Shown here: positions 35,120 to 45,607 of the stretch, in pieces | How the letters are laid out: the number at the start of each line of letters is the position of its first letter | How positions within the stretch are numbered: position 1 is the first letter of the stretch | Translations under genes and position numbers: made by a program | The notes under the pieces: model-generated | Database searches by the model: none | Told to the model about the DNA's origin: nothing | The model's input: only the letters and a program-made list of their open reading frames with translations | Source: Cylindrobasidium torrendii FP15055 ss-10 | Lineage: Eukaryota > Basidiomycota > Agaricomycetes > Agaricales > Physalacriaceae | NCBI GenBank assembly: GCA_000934385.1 | Contig: KN880539.1 | Coordinates: 16,695 to 80,694, forward strand | Direction of reading: 5' to 3' | DNA length: 64,000 nt

Positions 35120-36030
35120 GAGATCAATTCTACCCATGCGATTATCGGGCCATTCTCTGCAGCTCACGTTCAGCCCAATTTCGGTCAGCGCTTGATATAA
35201 TGGAACTCTTTCTCTACTCTCAATCCTCATGACGGAATGCCGTTACACCGTTATGACATTTAGCGTTATCTGGAAGATGCCTTGCGGGGTCAAAGACGAT
35301 GTTTTCCCCGCTTCCCCACACATTACCGAGGGCCTCGGTGCCCTAGGACGTCATTTTCATTCTCATCCGCGTACTTAAGAACAACAGAGAACAACAGGGC
35401 GTCGCGCTTACTGGCTCGACAAGTATCTGTTCCCATTGGTCGGGCGTAAAATCCCAACGATCCTATCGCGGAGGACGCTGGTGATGTACAATCAGTTTGG
35501 GCTAGACGCACACGACTCATAAGCAGCACTCAGGCGGGAAACTACTACCGCTACCTGACCGCTGCCCATTCGCGGACTGTATCCCTTTACTCGAACGGCG
35601 CATTCCGGTACCCCACCCAAAGCTTTAAAGCAAGCAGAATTTCCCCGTGGATAATTGCGTCGCTAATTGCTTCCCCAGAAACGCCCCCGGCTTAGCGTTT
35701 GTTTTGTCGGCATTATACACGGGCATAAAAACACGCGCTACCACACACCCGACATAACTATCCGCCGACTCCGGAGGGACCCCCTTCCGCCTCGCTCTCA
35801 CCCTGATCGATCGCAAGTGAAAGTGACTGCATCTGTTGAGGTGTTCTTTCCTTCCTCTCCCCAAGACACTCCCAACACAACGTTGTCCGCACCTGTCAAG
35901 ATTGGCTGGGCACTCAGCCAGAGGATCAAAGGACCATAGGCATACATCCAAGGCGCGTGAAGCTAAACCTCCTGTTGAATTTTGATCTGACCTCCGGGTA
36001 GGAGCAAGTAGCCCCGCTTTCCCACGTACC
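35120..36030. other. Gap of 0.9 kb without a supported gene
   Basis: The minus open frame crossing 35625-36203 lacks a natural start and overlaps the next gene. C/A-rich sequence near 35860-36060 probably belongs to the promoter and leader of the His-rich gene. Confidence 0.4.
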
Positions 36031-36783
36031 ATGCTGCCTAGCCCAGCCCCTTCCACCTGCGGTCTACAAGTAGCCCAGGCTGATGCTCCCAATGCTATAA
36101 AACCCCCCGGTCCGCTTTTGCCCAAGGGCCATCTAGAGCCCCATGTTAGCAACCTCCCTCGACGGCGCCGATATACCCAACTACCGACGCCAGACAGCGA
36201 CACGTCTGACGACGTTCCCGAACCAATGATACAGGTGTCGAAGCACCATCGACCGGCGACAAACCACGCACCGCAGTCTACGACTACCCATCCCTATGCG
36301 CGGCCGGTGCACGGCCTGGGTGTATTCCGTTCTGCACACCACAATGAGCGGCCCGCTGAGCATGCGCATCACCATGAGAGTCGGCATCACCACCATCATC
36401 ACCACCACACACATCCTGACGAGGAATACGAGACATCTCATACTCGCCGTGCGCGACTTATTGAGGTCATTCCTGGATCGGGGGTCTTTGCAGCCCCTCA
36501 GCAGGGTAGTCTTGACGAGGATGACTCTGGGATTCCGCCTGCGGATTTTCACGGCGCCGCGAGAGCTGCCGTGTTGGGACGTGCGCTGCTGTATCTGTGT
36601 ATGAAGGAGCCGTGGCGGAGTGGACTCGTCGAGGGCGTGTACTTCAAACTGCATGATTTGGAAATGATACCCGAGCCATGGACCGGCGCATTGAGGCGAG
36701 AGGGATTGGCTGTGGTGGATACGGAGTTGAGGAGACGACAGGGAGAGGGACAGCAGCTCCAGAGTGTGTCGGCCGAAGTCTGA
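36031..36783 (+). CDS. His-rich protein of unknown function, intronless
   Basis: A 250-residue single-exon frame with an ATG after ACGTACC. The first half is Pro/Arg/His-rich and probably disordered. It includes a run of eight His within ESRHHHHHHHHTHPDEEYE. The second half is better ordered: RLIEVIPGSGVFAAPQQGSL, then FHGAARAAVLGRALLYLCMK, EPWRSGLVEGVYFKLHDLEM, and IPEPWTGALRREGLAVVDTE. The order of a disordered head and a compact tail suggests a real protein. No family is recognised. The His run is coded by a CAC/CAT repeat that could vary in length between strains. Confidence 0.6.
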   Translation: MLPSPAPSTCGLQVAQADAPNAIKPPGPLLPKGHLEPHVSNLPRRRRYTQLPTPDSDTSDDVPEPMIQVSKHHRPATNHAPQSTTTHPYARPVHGLGVFRSAHHNERPAEHAHHHESRHHHHHHHHTHPDEEYETSHTRRARLIEVIPGSGVFAAPQQGSLDEDDSGIPPADFHGAARAAVLGRALLYLCMKEPWRSGLVEGVYFKLHDLEMIPEPWTGALRREGLAVVDTELRRRQGEGQQLQSVSAEV

Positions 36784-37506
36784 ACTGGGTGGTTCGTTCG
36801 TGATATTTTGTGGAACATTGCTTAGCTTTGATATTTTGTGTACCAATTGTTCATACACACGTCTACTTGTATTTTATTGTATTCTGAATGAGTATTGCTT
36901 CAAAACCACATACACTGCGACATTGTGTCATTCGTTGGGCGCTGGAGTATGGATCAGTGCAACCAGCGTACTGCACGCATTTCTAACTTCGTCCACGTCG
37001 AACAACTGGATATCCAGCGGTCCAGACACGGCCTCCGAAAGCGACAACCAAATGCGGAGCTCTGGATAAAGGCGAGAACTGTGGATATAGGACGAGCATA
37101 GAACAGCATTCTCGTGGCGGGCGACCTCTGCAGTGCCATCGAAATCAAAGGAAGTATGAATGTGGATTGAGATACAGAACGTAATGTAGCAAGTGAAGGT
37201 ATAAACTGAGCGTGTGAAATGGGCAAGGGAGAGAAACCGAAAGAAAGACACGCGAACCCGACCGAGAAGCGATCCTGAGAGAGAGAGAGTTCGTGAGAGA
37301 GACTTTCGGGAAACCCTGGGGTGTGTAGCGCGAGAAACCAGAACCCCCGCTACACGCACGCACAGAAGAACCAACAAATGAACATCACAAATGCATGACT
37401 AACCAGATGTTAGTAGGAGTGGGTGGGTGGGACAGAAAAAGAGAGAGAAAAGCCTAGCGATGCTAGGCGACGTCGACAAACAGGTCAACACTTATCCTCT
37501 ACGAGG

Positions 37507-38024
37507 ATGAGCGTTCCAGGCAAGAGCAAGCTCGATCACGTGGTGGATTCGCGCACTGATCGTGTCTTGCACGAGACCGCACGCCTTCTCCCCAACCAGC
37601 CATCCTCCGAAGGCCTTACAAACTCGTGGACGCGTGCCGCCATTGTTCTGGACATAGTCACGTGTTAGTATCATTCTAGGCAATCGTACTTTGGGGCCCA
37701 GGCCCTTCCCTCACCAATGAGAAGACTTAAGTCTGGTATCGGTCAAGCTGCTACTTCCTTCTTGAAGCTGATCTGGGAAGTGGTGGATATTATCACATCG
37801 CAGTCACCGCTTGGAGGAGCTGTGGAGGAGGTAGGAAGGTAAACTGTGGCGGAAATTGGAATGGCAAAGTACACGACCTGGCACAATACAAACATGGAGA
37901 GTTTGGGAGTTTAAATAATTTGATATGACTGCTGGGTATACAGGGTGGTTTTGGGTGGCCGTTTTTCGCAGTCAATGCTCTCATTTCGAATTGCCCGGTA
38001 CTTTCAGATGCCGCGAGAAGCTAA
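37507..38024 (+). CDS. Weak candidate small gene, three exons
   Basis: Starting at MSVPGKSKLDHVVDSRTDRV, the frame runs to IVLDIVT. It can be joined across a GT-AG intron to LKSGIGQAATSFLKLIWEVV. A second intron (GTAGGAAGG...TATACAG) leads to GGFGWPFFAVNALISN and a stop. The product would be about 113 residues with amphipathic helices. The first donor (AC|GTGTTAG) is poor, and the opposite strand is also open here. No family recognised. Confidence 0.25.
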
Positions 38025-38852
38025 TCGGGTGAACATAAATAGCTGATACGAATCATTTGAAAAAGGCTTTGGGGAAAGGTTTGTCATGTCTTATGGTTAC
38101 TATTCATGATTGACAAGGAGTAGAGTACATTGCACTTGCTGATTGAACAGACGGGAAGCCACAGCAGCAGCGTCATTCAAAATAAAAGCTCCAAGGGCAC
38201 AGTCAAGCGCAACAGTCTTTGTTTCCATTCCAGCGCTTGAGGCGGGAGCTTGTAAGTTGAGGGACGTAGTTGCTGCGATGCCGCCGGGTATTGCCGACGG
38301 CTGATCGCAGTTGAGGGGCGCAGTGCCGGCGATCTTGGAATTCTGCCAGCAACTCGAATAGCTACATATCACTGCGTCTACCTTTATTTTTACCTGCTTC
38401 TCTTTTTATTTTTTCCTAATCCGCTTATACCTTGAAAACGACACATATTCGACGAATTGCTTGCATGTGCACTCGGCGGTCAAGGCGACGAGTCGACGCC
38501 GGGGGACATCACCTGTTAGCTGTTAATTGCCTTCCATCGCTACGACACATATGCTCACAGATAAGTACTCCACCTCACATACTCGCTGAATGATTCTTTG
38601 TCATCGAGGCGCGTCTTCTGAGGCCTTATCTGCCTGATGCGCATGGTTGAACTCTTTCGGGCGGCTCGAAACTTTCCGAATGAAGATGCGCACTCAGCGC
38701 TGGAGTGGTACAACGCCGTACTGACAAGCACTTGCAAGTGGAGAACCACCACCTGGACAAGTCGACGCTGTGACACCTTCTCCGGTGTGCACCGTGTGCT
38801 TCCTATTTTCGACTCTGGCAACTGTGATATGACCACCAGCCGAAATGTCAGG

Positions 38853-38859
38853 TATAAAA
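38853..38859 (+). promoter_or_regulatory. TATA box of the deuterolysin gene
   Basis: TATAAAA, 98 bases before the ATG at 38951, followed by a CT-rich leader (TCCTCTTTCGTCTTCC and similar), which is common before highly expressed fungal genes. Confidence 0.65.
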
Positions 38860-38950
38860 GACAGCTCAGAGACGGTGAAGCTTTTCTCAGACTCCCAGTC
38901 CTCTTTCGTCTTCCAGTTCTTCCGTCCTCCTCGTCTTCACCAGACCAGTC

Positions 38951-40253
38951 ATGTTCGCTTTTTCGACCCTCCTTCTTGCTGCTACCGTCGCTCTTGCGAC
39001 TCCCACCAAGCGCTTTGACGGTCTCTCCGTTGAGCTCACATCCTCGGCGGGCAAGTCGCTCGACTCTGTTAGCGGCCTCAAGGTTACTGCAGCGGTCACG
39101 AACAACAACTCGGAGGACGTCAAGATTCTAAAGTATGGCACTGTCCTCGACAACCTCCCCACCCGCTCCTTTGCGGTCACTAAGGACGGCAAGGACGTTG
39201 CCTTCTCTGGCATTAAGGCCAGTCTCTTTCATTCACGTCTGAATGCTTTACTGAACTCCATTCCAGGCAAACGTCAGGTTGAGCGACAGTGCTTATACCA
39301 CCTTGAAGAGCGGCGAAACCGTCACTGTGGAACACTCTCGTATGTACCCTCTTCTCTATAATTCTCATTCAATGCTGACCCGCCTCTAGTCGCCGATGTC
39401 TACGACTTCAGCTCCGCCGGCACTGGCAAGTTCTCATTCGCCGCGGTCGGCGACTCCCTGCGCGTTGCTGGCGCCTCCGATGACGTCTCCGACCTCAAGG
39501 CGCTTTCCAAAGTGTCTATCGACTCCAAGGCCCTCGATATTGAGATCACCAAGGACGTCGCGCGCCCCCAGCGCCGTGCGACACCCGACTGCTCCGACTC
39601 TGACAAGAAGTCCTTCATTGAGGGATCCTACACGGAGGGCAAGGCTCTCGCTAGCGGCGCGTCGGACTACATCAGCAGCAACAGCGATTCGGACCTGTTC
39701 AACAGCTACTACAGCTCGAACTCGGCATCGGACGTCACTGCTATTTTCGATGCTGTCGCGAATGAGGACGACTCGAGCCGTACGCTAAGCTGCGAAGACT
39801 CCCAGAATGCCTGCGACGGCAATGTTATCGCGTACACTCTGATTTCCACGACCGATGTATGCTGCTTTTCATGCGGCGGTTGAAGCTGGGCTGACAATTT
39901 GTAGATCTACTTCTGTGATATCTTCTTCGACGAAGTCGAGACCACCGAGCTTTGTGGCGACGTCACTGTTGCGGACCGTAAGATTCGCGGCGGAACGACT
40001 CTGCACGAGGTTTGTTCTCTACATTGTCCCGTGCTTTCGTCCTCGTTAACGCGCCGTTTTCATAGATGACCCACGCCACCAGCGAGACTGACGACGTTAC
40101 CTACGGCTGTGACGCGGACCAAGCCCTCTCCGCGTCTGAGCAGATTTCGAATGCGGACAACTTCAACGTGAGTCGCCTGTGTGTCCACCGTGATGATGTG
40201 CTCATTCTTCTTAGTGCTTCTCCACGCAAGTGTACGCCGATACCAAGTGCTGA
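38951..40253 (+). CDS. Secreted deuterolysin-type metalloprotease (M35)
   Basis: An extracellular zinc endopeptidase of the aspzincin clan. Exons: 38951-39217, 39267-39339, 39390-39856, 39905-40009, 40066-40167, 40215-40253, with all phases consistent. The signal peptide is MFAFSTLLLAATVALATP. A propeptide follows and ends at a likely Kex2-type site (ARPQRR), and mature protein begins about ATPDCSD. The zinc site is GGTTLHEMTHAT (HExxH), followed by the third-ligand Asp region ETDDVTYGCD. The HExxH codons are split by intron 40010-40065, between HE and MTH. Intron 39218-39266 appears to use a GC donor (AAG|GCCAGT), which the frame requires. The product ends CFSTQVYADTKC. It likely serves protein breakdown outside the cell. 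Confidence 0.85.
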
Positions 40254-41345
40254 ATGTCACGCATCAATGATTGCAATACTGTATTTATGTAAATATGTAT
40301 CGAAAAATAACAGTTTGGAACGTTTTCAGCATTATAGACGGATGCCAGCACAGAGCCTGAGTTCAAAGTGATGCTCCAGGTGCATCTATACAAACCAGTT
40401 GGTACAACCAGAATCGAGTGACCGCAACTTGAAGACAGCCTCTTGATTCTCTTGTGACCATCATAAGACTATTGCTTATCCCGGGATGCCCGCTATGTTA
40501 TCATACCCGTGTTGAAAAAACAGAGCTCGTGATGTTGCGAAGACATATGAAGTCTTTAAACGGCGAAGGGGCCACACACAGCTATGCTCAATGGGTGGCT
40601 ACAACTTCCATTGGGCGTCCGTGGCAATCATCCTTACTCGTAGAGCCTAATAGGCGATTCTTGTATTCGACGAGCGTCCCTTTGTGCCCTCGACAGACGA
40701 AGGGACGCCACCTTGGGACAGCCTAACAAGCGGGGACCAAGCCTACAGCTCAGTAACCCATGTCCCAGATTATACAGACATCCATACGCTCAATGGGAGA
40801 GAGTAAAGTAGAGTGAGAAGTGCTCGAAATATTGAGCACCGGCCTCCGCATTGCAGCGTGGCTACCATCAGTCCGCGGAACACGGGGTCAAGGCTAGAAA
40901 GAGACCCATTTGCATTCCAAAAATTGCAGACAAAGTCCCCACAGACGTACCCATGCAACCTCTACTGAGAGTAGGTCAACGTCCTGACGGGTGTCCTAAG
41001 AATTGTGGTGGTGCGCACTCAATCGTATCTCGCACGCTAGGCCAGCCAACGATTGTGAATCGAGATCAATCGCCGGGAGATCGGACCGAGCCCACAAATG
41101 GCACAAAGCGCCATCGTCAACCTAAAAGCGAATGGCCAGGTAAGGAAAAGAACACACTTTGTTCGAACGATCCGATATGCGGAGGTTCTAAAACTGTCTC
41201 TTCAGCGCTGAAGAGCGCCGAAGCTGCCGTATCTTGTGAAGAGTGGGTCTTGTCCAGCGCCCTATCCACACGAGGACATTTCATGCGCACTATAAGAAGG
41301 TAGCTATGAGTACCTATCCCGCTTGTTGCTTTCCCGCTTCCCACC
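40254..41345. other. Gap of 1.1 kb without a supported gene
   Basis: The largest open frame (40851-41303) starts only at TTG and has no recognisable content. The last part should be the P450 promoter. Confidence 0.4.
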
Positions 41346-43392
41346 ATGTCTTTTTTCTACCTGGACGTCGTCCTCGGCTCGCTAGCTTTGTTCCTTCTCC
41401 AACACTTCATCTCTGCGAGGCGACGCACGAATCCGCTGCCCCCAGGACCCAAAGGTCTACCTCTCCTTGGAAATCTCAACGATGTGCCGTCTGAAAAACC
41501 ATGGCTGACGTTCGCGAAATGGGGAGAGCTGTATGGTGAGTGGGAGGTCGTGCTTGTTGCCTCATGCTAACCTCCTATGAGGCGATATCTCATCCGTGAC
41601 CATCCTCGGGCAAACTATTGTTGTCCTAAACTCCGTACGCGTAGCCGTCGACATGCTCGACAAGAAGGGTGCTATATACTCGGAACGACCTGTCTTCCCT
41701 ATGTGCGGTGAGCTCGTTGGTTGGCAAAATGCGTAAGTTCATTGCCGTTCCTAGTAGCTGGGTGTGGCTGACTTCGCCAGACTCGTCTTTCTACAGTACG
41801 GAGACCGGTTCAAATCCTTCCGGAAGACATTCCACAACCTGATTGGCACAAATGCCGTAATGAAGAAGTATTGTCCTGCGGAAGAGTTAGAGACGAAGCG
41901 CTTCCTTCGACGGGTTCTTGCCACACCTGAACTCCTCGCTGAACATATTAGAAAGTACGTGCGGCATATTGTGAATGTCCTACTTCTGATCAGCTGGAAA
42001 AGGTCAACGGGCGCCATCGTGCTTCGCATTTCACACGGCTATGAAATTGAAGAAGAGAACGACCCCCTCATCCGACTTGCAGACGAGGCGATGGAGCACT
42101 TCTCCGCCTGTAGCACAGCTGGTGCCTTCTTGGTCGATGTCATTCCAGCTCGTGAGCCATTCACCCCGACTGCAGGGCTCACGCTGACTTTTTAGTCAAA
42201 TACATCCCGGAGTGGATGCCTGGCGCAGGCTTCAAACGAATGGCACGGGAGTACGCACATACGTTATCGCAGATGGTGGACCAGCCGTTCCAGTTCGTCA
42301 AGCAGCAAGTGGTGAGAAGCTGGTGGTGATAGTACCCTCGCACATGTCGCTCACGCATTCTTTGTAGGCCGCAGGAACCGCGTTGACATCCTTCACATCG
42401 TCTGCTTTAGAAGCCGGAAACCTCAGTCCCAAGGAAACTTTCGACTTGAAGTGGCAAGCTGCGTCGCTCTACAGTGGCGGCGCTGACACTGTATGTCTTG
42501 CTTGATCTCCGTTAACACTCATCGAAACTCACTATATGGCACCGATAGACTGTGTCAGCAATACACGCGCTATTCCTCGCCCTATCGTTGCATCCCGAAA
42601 TCGCAGAGAGAGCCCAAGCGGAGATTGAGGCGGTGGTTGGCCACGACCGTCTCCCAACATTTGCAGACCGTGAACACCTCCCATACATCAACGCTCTGCA
42701 AAAGGAGGTCCTGCGATGGAATTCTGTAGCTCCTACTGGTATGCACCGACCCCATCGCCCCCGTCCTCCTTGGAGTTCTTACTGTTACCATTAGGCGTAC
42801 CACACAGAACTCGTCAGGACGACATACACGAGGGCTTCTTCATCCCAAAAGGGTCCCTCATAGTCCCTAACATATGGTCAGACTCTCACCTACAAACCAA
42901 ACTCAAGCCAGGACTGAAAGCAATGGGTTAGGAAAATGACACACGACGCTGCGACCTACAAGAGCCCGATGCAGTTCAATCCCGACAGGTTCATTGGCTC
43001 ACAAGCAGAACCCGACCCCCGGGATATTTGCTTTGGATTCGGAAGACGGTCAGCTGCATATTCGATTGGCGCCTTGGGATGTGAGCTGAATGTACGACGT
43101 AGGATTTGCCCTGGAATACTTCTGGCGGACGCATCTCTTTGGATTGCGTGCGCCGTCTCCATCGCCGTCCTGGATATCGCGCCAGGTGTCGATGAGGCTG
43201 GGAATATTCTCAAAGCGGATGTCGATCCTGTAACGGGACATGAGCAAACGAGTGGGACGGTCAGGTAAGTTTGATTGAGAATTCGATGGTGAGGATGACG
43301 CTGACTAGTTCGGTAGCCACCCCAAGCCGTTCCCTTGCAAGATAACTGCGCGGTCCGAAAGAGCAGTCGAGCTCATTATGGAGGATGACTGA
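41346..43392 (+). CDS. Cytochrome P450 (CYP64/O-methylsterigmatocystin-oxidoreductase-like)
   Basis: An ER-anchored haem monooxygenase. The N-terminal anchor (FYLDVVLGSLALFLLQHFI) is followed by the proline hinge NPLPPGPKGLPLLGN. Core motifs are present: the I-helix (YSGGADTTVSAIHALF), the ExxR of helix K (KEVLRWNSVAP), FNPDRFIG (PERF-like), and the haem loop FGFGRRICPG with the Cys ligand. The haem loop is formed by splicing out an in-frame insertion (about 43051-43100) between GR and RICPG; unspliced, the motif is lost. A PHRTRQDD block and the SERAVELI end fit the family. Ten or more introns. The substrate is unknown, and no other secondary-metabolite genes lie next to it. Confidence 0.86.
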
Positions 43393-43497
43393 GCGTATAC
43401 GACTGCAGCATTACGGTCGCGCTGCGGTCACGGAGGTGATTGGGATACCACGCCTGCATCAATCGTAAATTGGGTACAAAATATCACATACAAATAC

Positions 43498-45325
43498 CTA
43501 AAGGTTTAGGTTGATGCCTACAACAGAAAGAAGCCAGAGCAGGAAACCCAAATATAGTGTGATAAACTTGCCAATGACCTCCGCTATTCCACTCAGCTCG
43601 AGCGCATCAAACACCAGCGCTGCACTGAAAACACTAGCTGACGGTCTCTTCTTGGGATTCTTCTTCTGCGCCTTCCCCTTCCCCGCGTGCGCTTCCTTCT
43701 CCCATACACTTCCCGGCGCAAACTCTAGCTCGAACGGTAGCTTCACACCGCCGATCTTCAGTGCCGCAACCAACCCACTCGTCCACCCGTCCTCATGGAA
43801 CCCAAAATTCAGATACGCGCCAGCCCATAGCAGACCACGTTTATCCTGAATCCGCTTCATCTCATTCTGCGCGAACATCGCCTGCTGGTCAAGCACCGGA
43901 TGTTCGTACCGCCAGCGTCCACGCACCGTGGCCCAGTCCGGCTCGAATGGCGGATTCAGTGTGACGAGCACGGGTCCGTATGTCGACTCTGGGATATGCT
44001 GCAGGGCGTTCATGCCGTACGTCCTATTGAAGATAGCAATAAGTACTAGCATGCACTCCCAGAATGAATCGTGCTTACAGAGACACCTGGTCGTTGTTGG
44101 CTTTGCGCTTACCGTTCCCGTCGTACACAGACTGAGTAAGATAGTTCCAGCAACACCACGCCATATGGCTCTTGGGCATCAACTACATTATCGTTAGCAC
44201 GGATTAGAGTGAGAGGGAGGAAGCCCTTCACCTTTGGATCCGAATGAAGTACCGCCTCGTTCGCATTCCACTTGAACAGACCCAATATCTCTGCCTCCTC
44301 GTTTGAGATGTTTCCTCGCTTCAAGATGTCCCTAGCGGTGTTGGAATGACATGCAAAGATGACACGGTCGAAGCGCTCCTCTTCCCCATTCGCGGTTTCC
44401 AGTATAACGCCGTTGTCGTCGGTGCGCACGGTGTTCACGGGGGTGGACAGGTGCAAACGCTTGGGCGATAGCTTGCGTAGGACGTGGCGGACATATGTAT
44501 GACTTCCGTCCGCGAATGTGAGCCACTTGGGTTTTCCAGTGAGCTGCAGAAGATGGTGGTTATGCAGGAACTGGATGAGCGTTCGTGCAGGGAAGCCCAG
44601 AGAGCATTTGTCGGGGGATGTGCTCCAAATTGCTGCGGTCATTGGCTGAGGAGCTGTTAGGCGGTCGAGGAACTCCGTTGGGGAAGCTACGTACGATGAG
44701 ATAGTTGTCCTTGAAGGAATCTGAATAGCCATTCGCGTGAAGATATTCACCGATGGAATAGTCGCAGTCTTCCCACGCTTGACTATCCGCTGCCCAAGAT
44801 GCAACAAGGCGCTGTCCGTTTGCATTGAACCGAAGAATATCGTAGAGCATTCTCCACATATTGACGTCTAGGAGGCGCTTTGGTTGGCAGAATAGGGTGA
44901 TGGGGGTGTCGCCTGCCCATTCGAATTTGCCGCGGTCACGAGTAATGGCAAAGGTCATCTCGGTAGGGAGGATGCCAGCGCTGGTGTCAGAGTCAAGTCG
45001 AAGAAAGCGCAGAAAATTCGGATAGGTGCAAGGGTTGAAGACGATCTATGGTTAGGTTAAATATTGGATTTGACCAAGTCGTTTGCGTACAAATCCACTA
45101 CAAATTGAAGTCAGCAGGGCTCCAAGCTCATGAGGCAATTACGCACCTATCAACATTGACAGTTTTCTTTTCGCCGTTTTGCACTACGCTGAATGGAACA
45201 GTATTTGCATGACCGCCTGGCCTGTCGTCCGCTTCGAATAAATGGACTTCATGGTCGCTGTGCTCGTTGAGTGCCCACGTCGCGGCGAGCCCGGATACGC
45301 CAGAGCCAACAACGGCAACGCGCAT
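43498..45325 (-). CDS. FAD/NAD-binding amine-oxidase-like protein with C-terminal membrane anchor
   Basis: It begins [20 protein letters not shown] with the GxGxxG dinucleotide motif and [16 protein letters not shown], the FAD-binding end of the amine-oxidase fold. Later blocks are [70 protein letters not shown] and [11 protein letters not shown]. The end has [18 protein letters not shown] before a hydrophobic segment ([19 protein letters not shown]) that should anchor the protein. The order [12 protein letters not shown], then [11 protein letters not shown] is that of the 'predicted NAD/FAD-binding protein' group (COG2907). In bacteria this group often lies with cyclopropane fatty-acid synthase genes. 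A role in lipid modification is an inference. Six or so introns. Confidence 0.75.
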
Positions 45326-45607
45326 GATGGTGGGAAGAAAGAAAGATGGAAGACATTCCGTCGTCGTCGTCGCTCGATGAGAGACGCGATCGAACAGCTT
45401 GACGTCACGATACCAACTGCCCTGCGCCACAGACACAATGCGCTTCGGCACTGGTATCAGTCATCCATAGCCTTTTTGGGAGAACAATGGCGAACACCAC
45501 GCTACCAGCAACAATGCCAGACCACTGTCATGAAGAAATTGGCCGTGACATGACATCATCTTCCCCGCATTTCGATCATTCAGTCCAACTTGGCTCTCAC
45601 CGCCATC
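45326..45607. promoter_or_regulatory. Shared divergent promoter region
   Basis: 282 bases between the head-to-head starts of the FAD protein and the GH92 mannosidase. It must hold both promoters. A GTCGTCGTCGTC repeat lies at about 45359-45372. No clear TATA box on either side. Confidence 0.5.

Larger units (their letters stand above)
36784..38950. other. Gap of 2.2 kb with only weak gene candidates
   Basis: Contains a (GA)n tract near 37276-37290, a weak small-gene candidate at 37507-38024 (listed separately), and minus-strand frames at 36928-37130 that look coding but cannot be completed. The last 100 bases hold the deuterolysin promoter. Confidence 0.35.

Noticed and set aside
36928..37377. 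Minus-strand frame ending LDIQLFDVDEVRNACSTLVA
   Set aside because: Looks protein-like near its end, but the frame starts from TTG and no upstream exon or start could be joined.
37492..37683. Minus-strand frame with a TACTAAC-like branch site upstream
   Set aside because: Antisense to the weak plus-strand candidate; neither is convincing, and the minus frame ends without a partner exon.
40851..41303. Plus-strand frame of 150 codons before the P450
   Set aside because: Starts from TTG, Cys/Lys-rich without pattern, lies in the expected promoter region.
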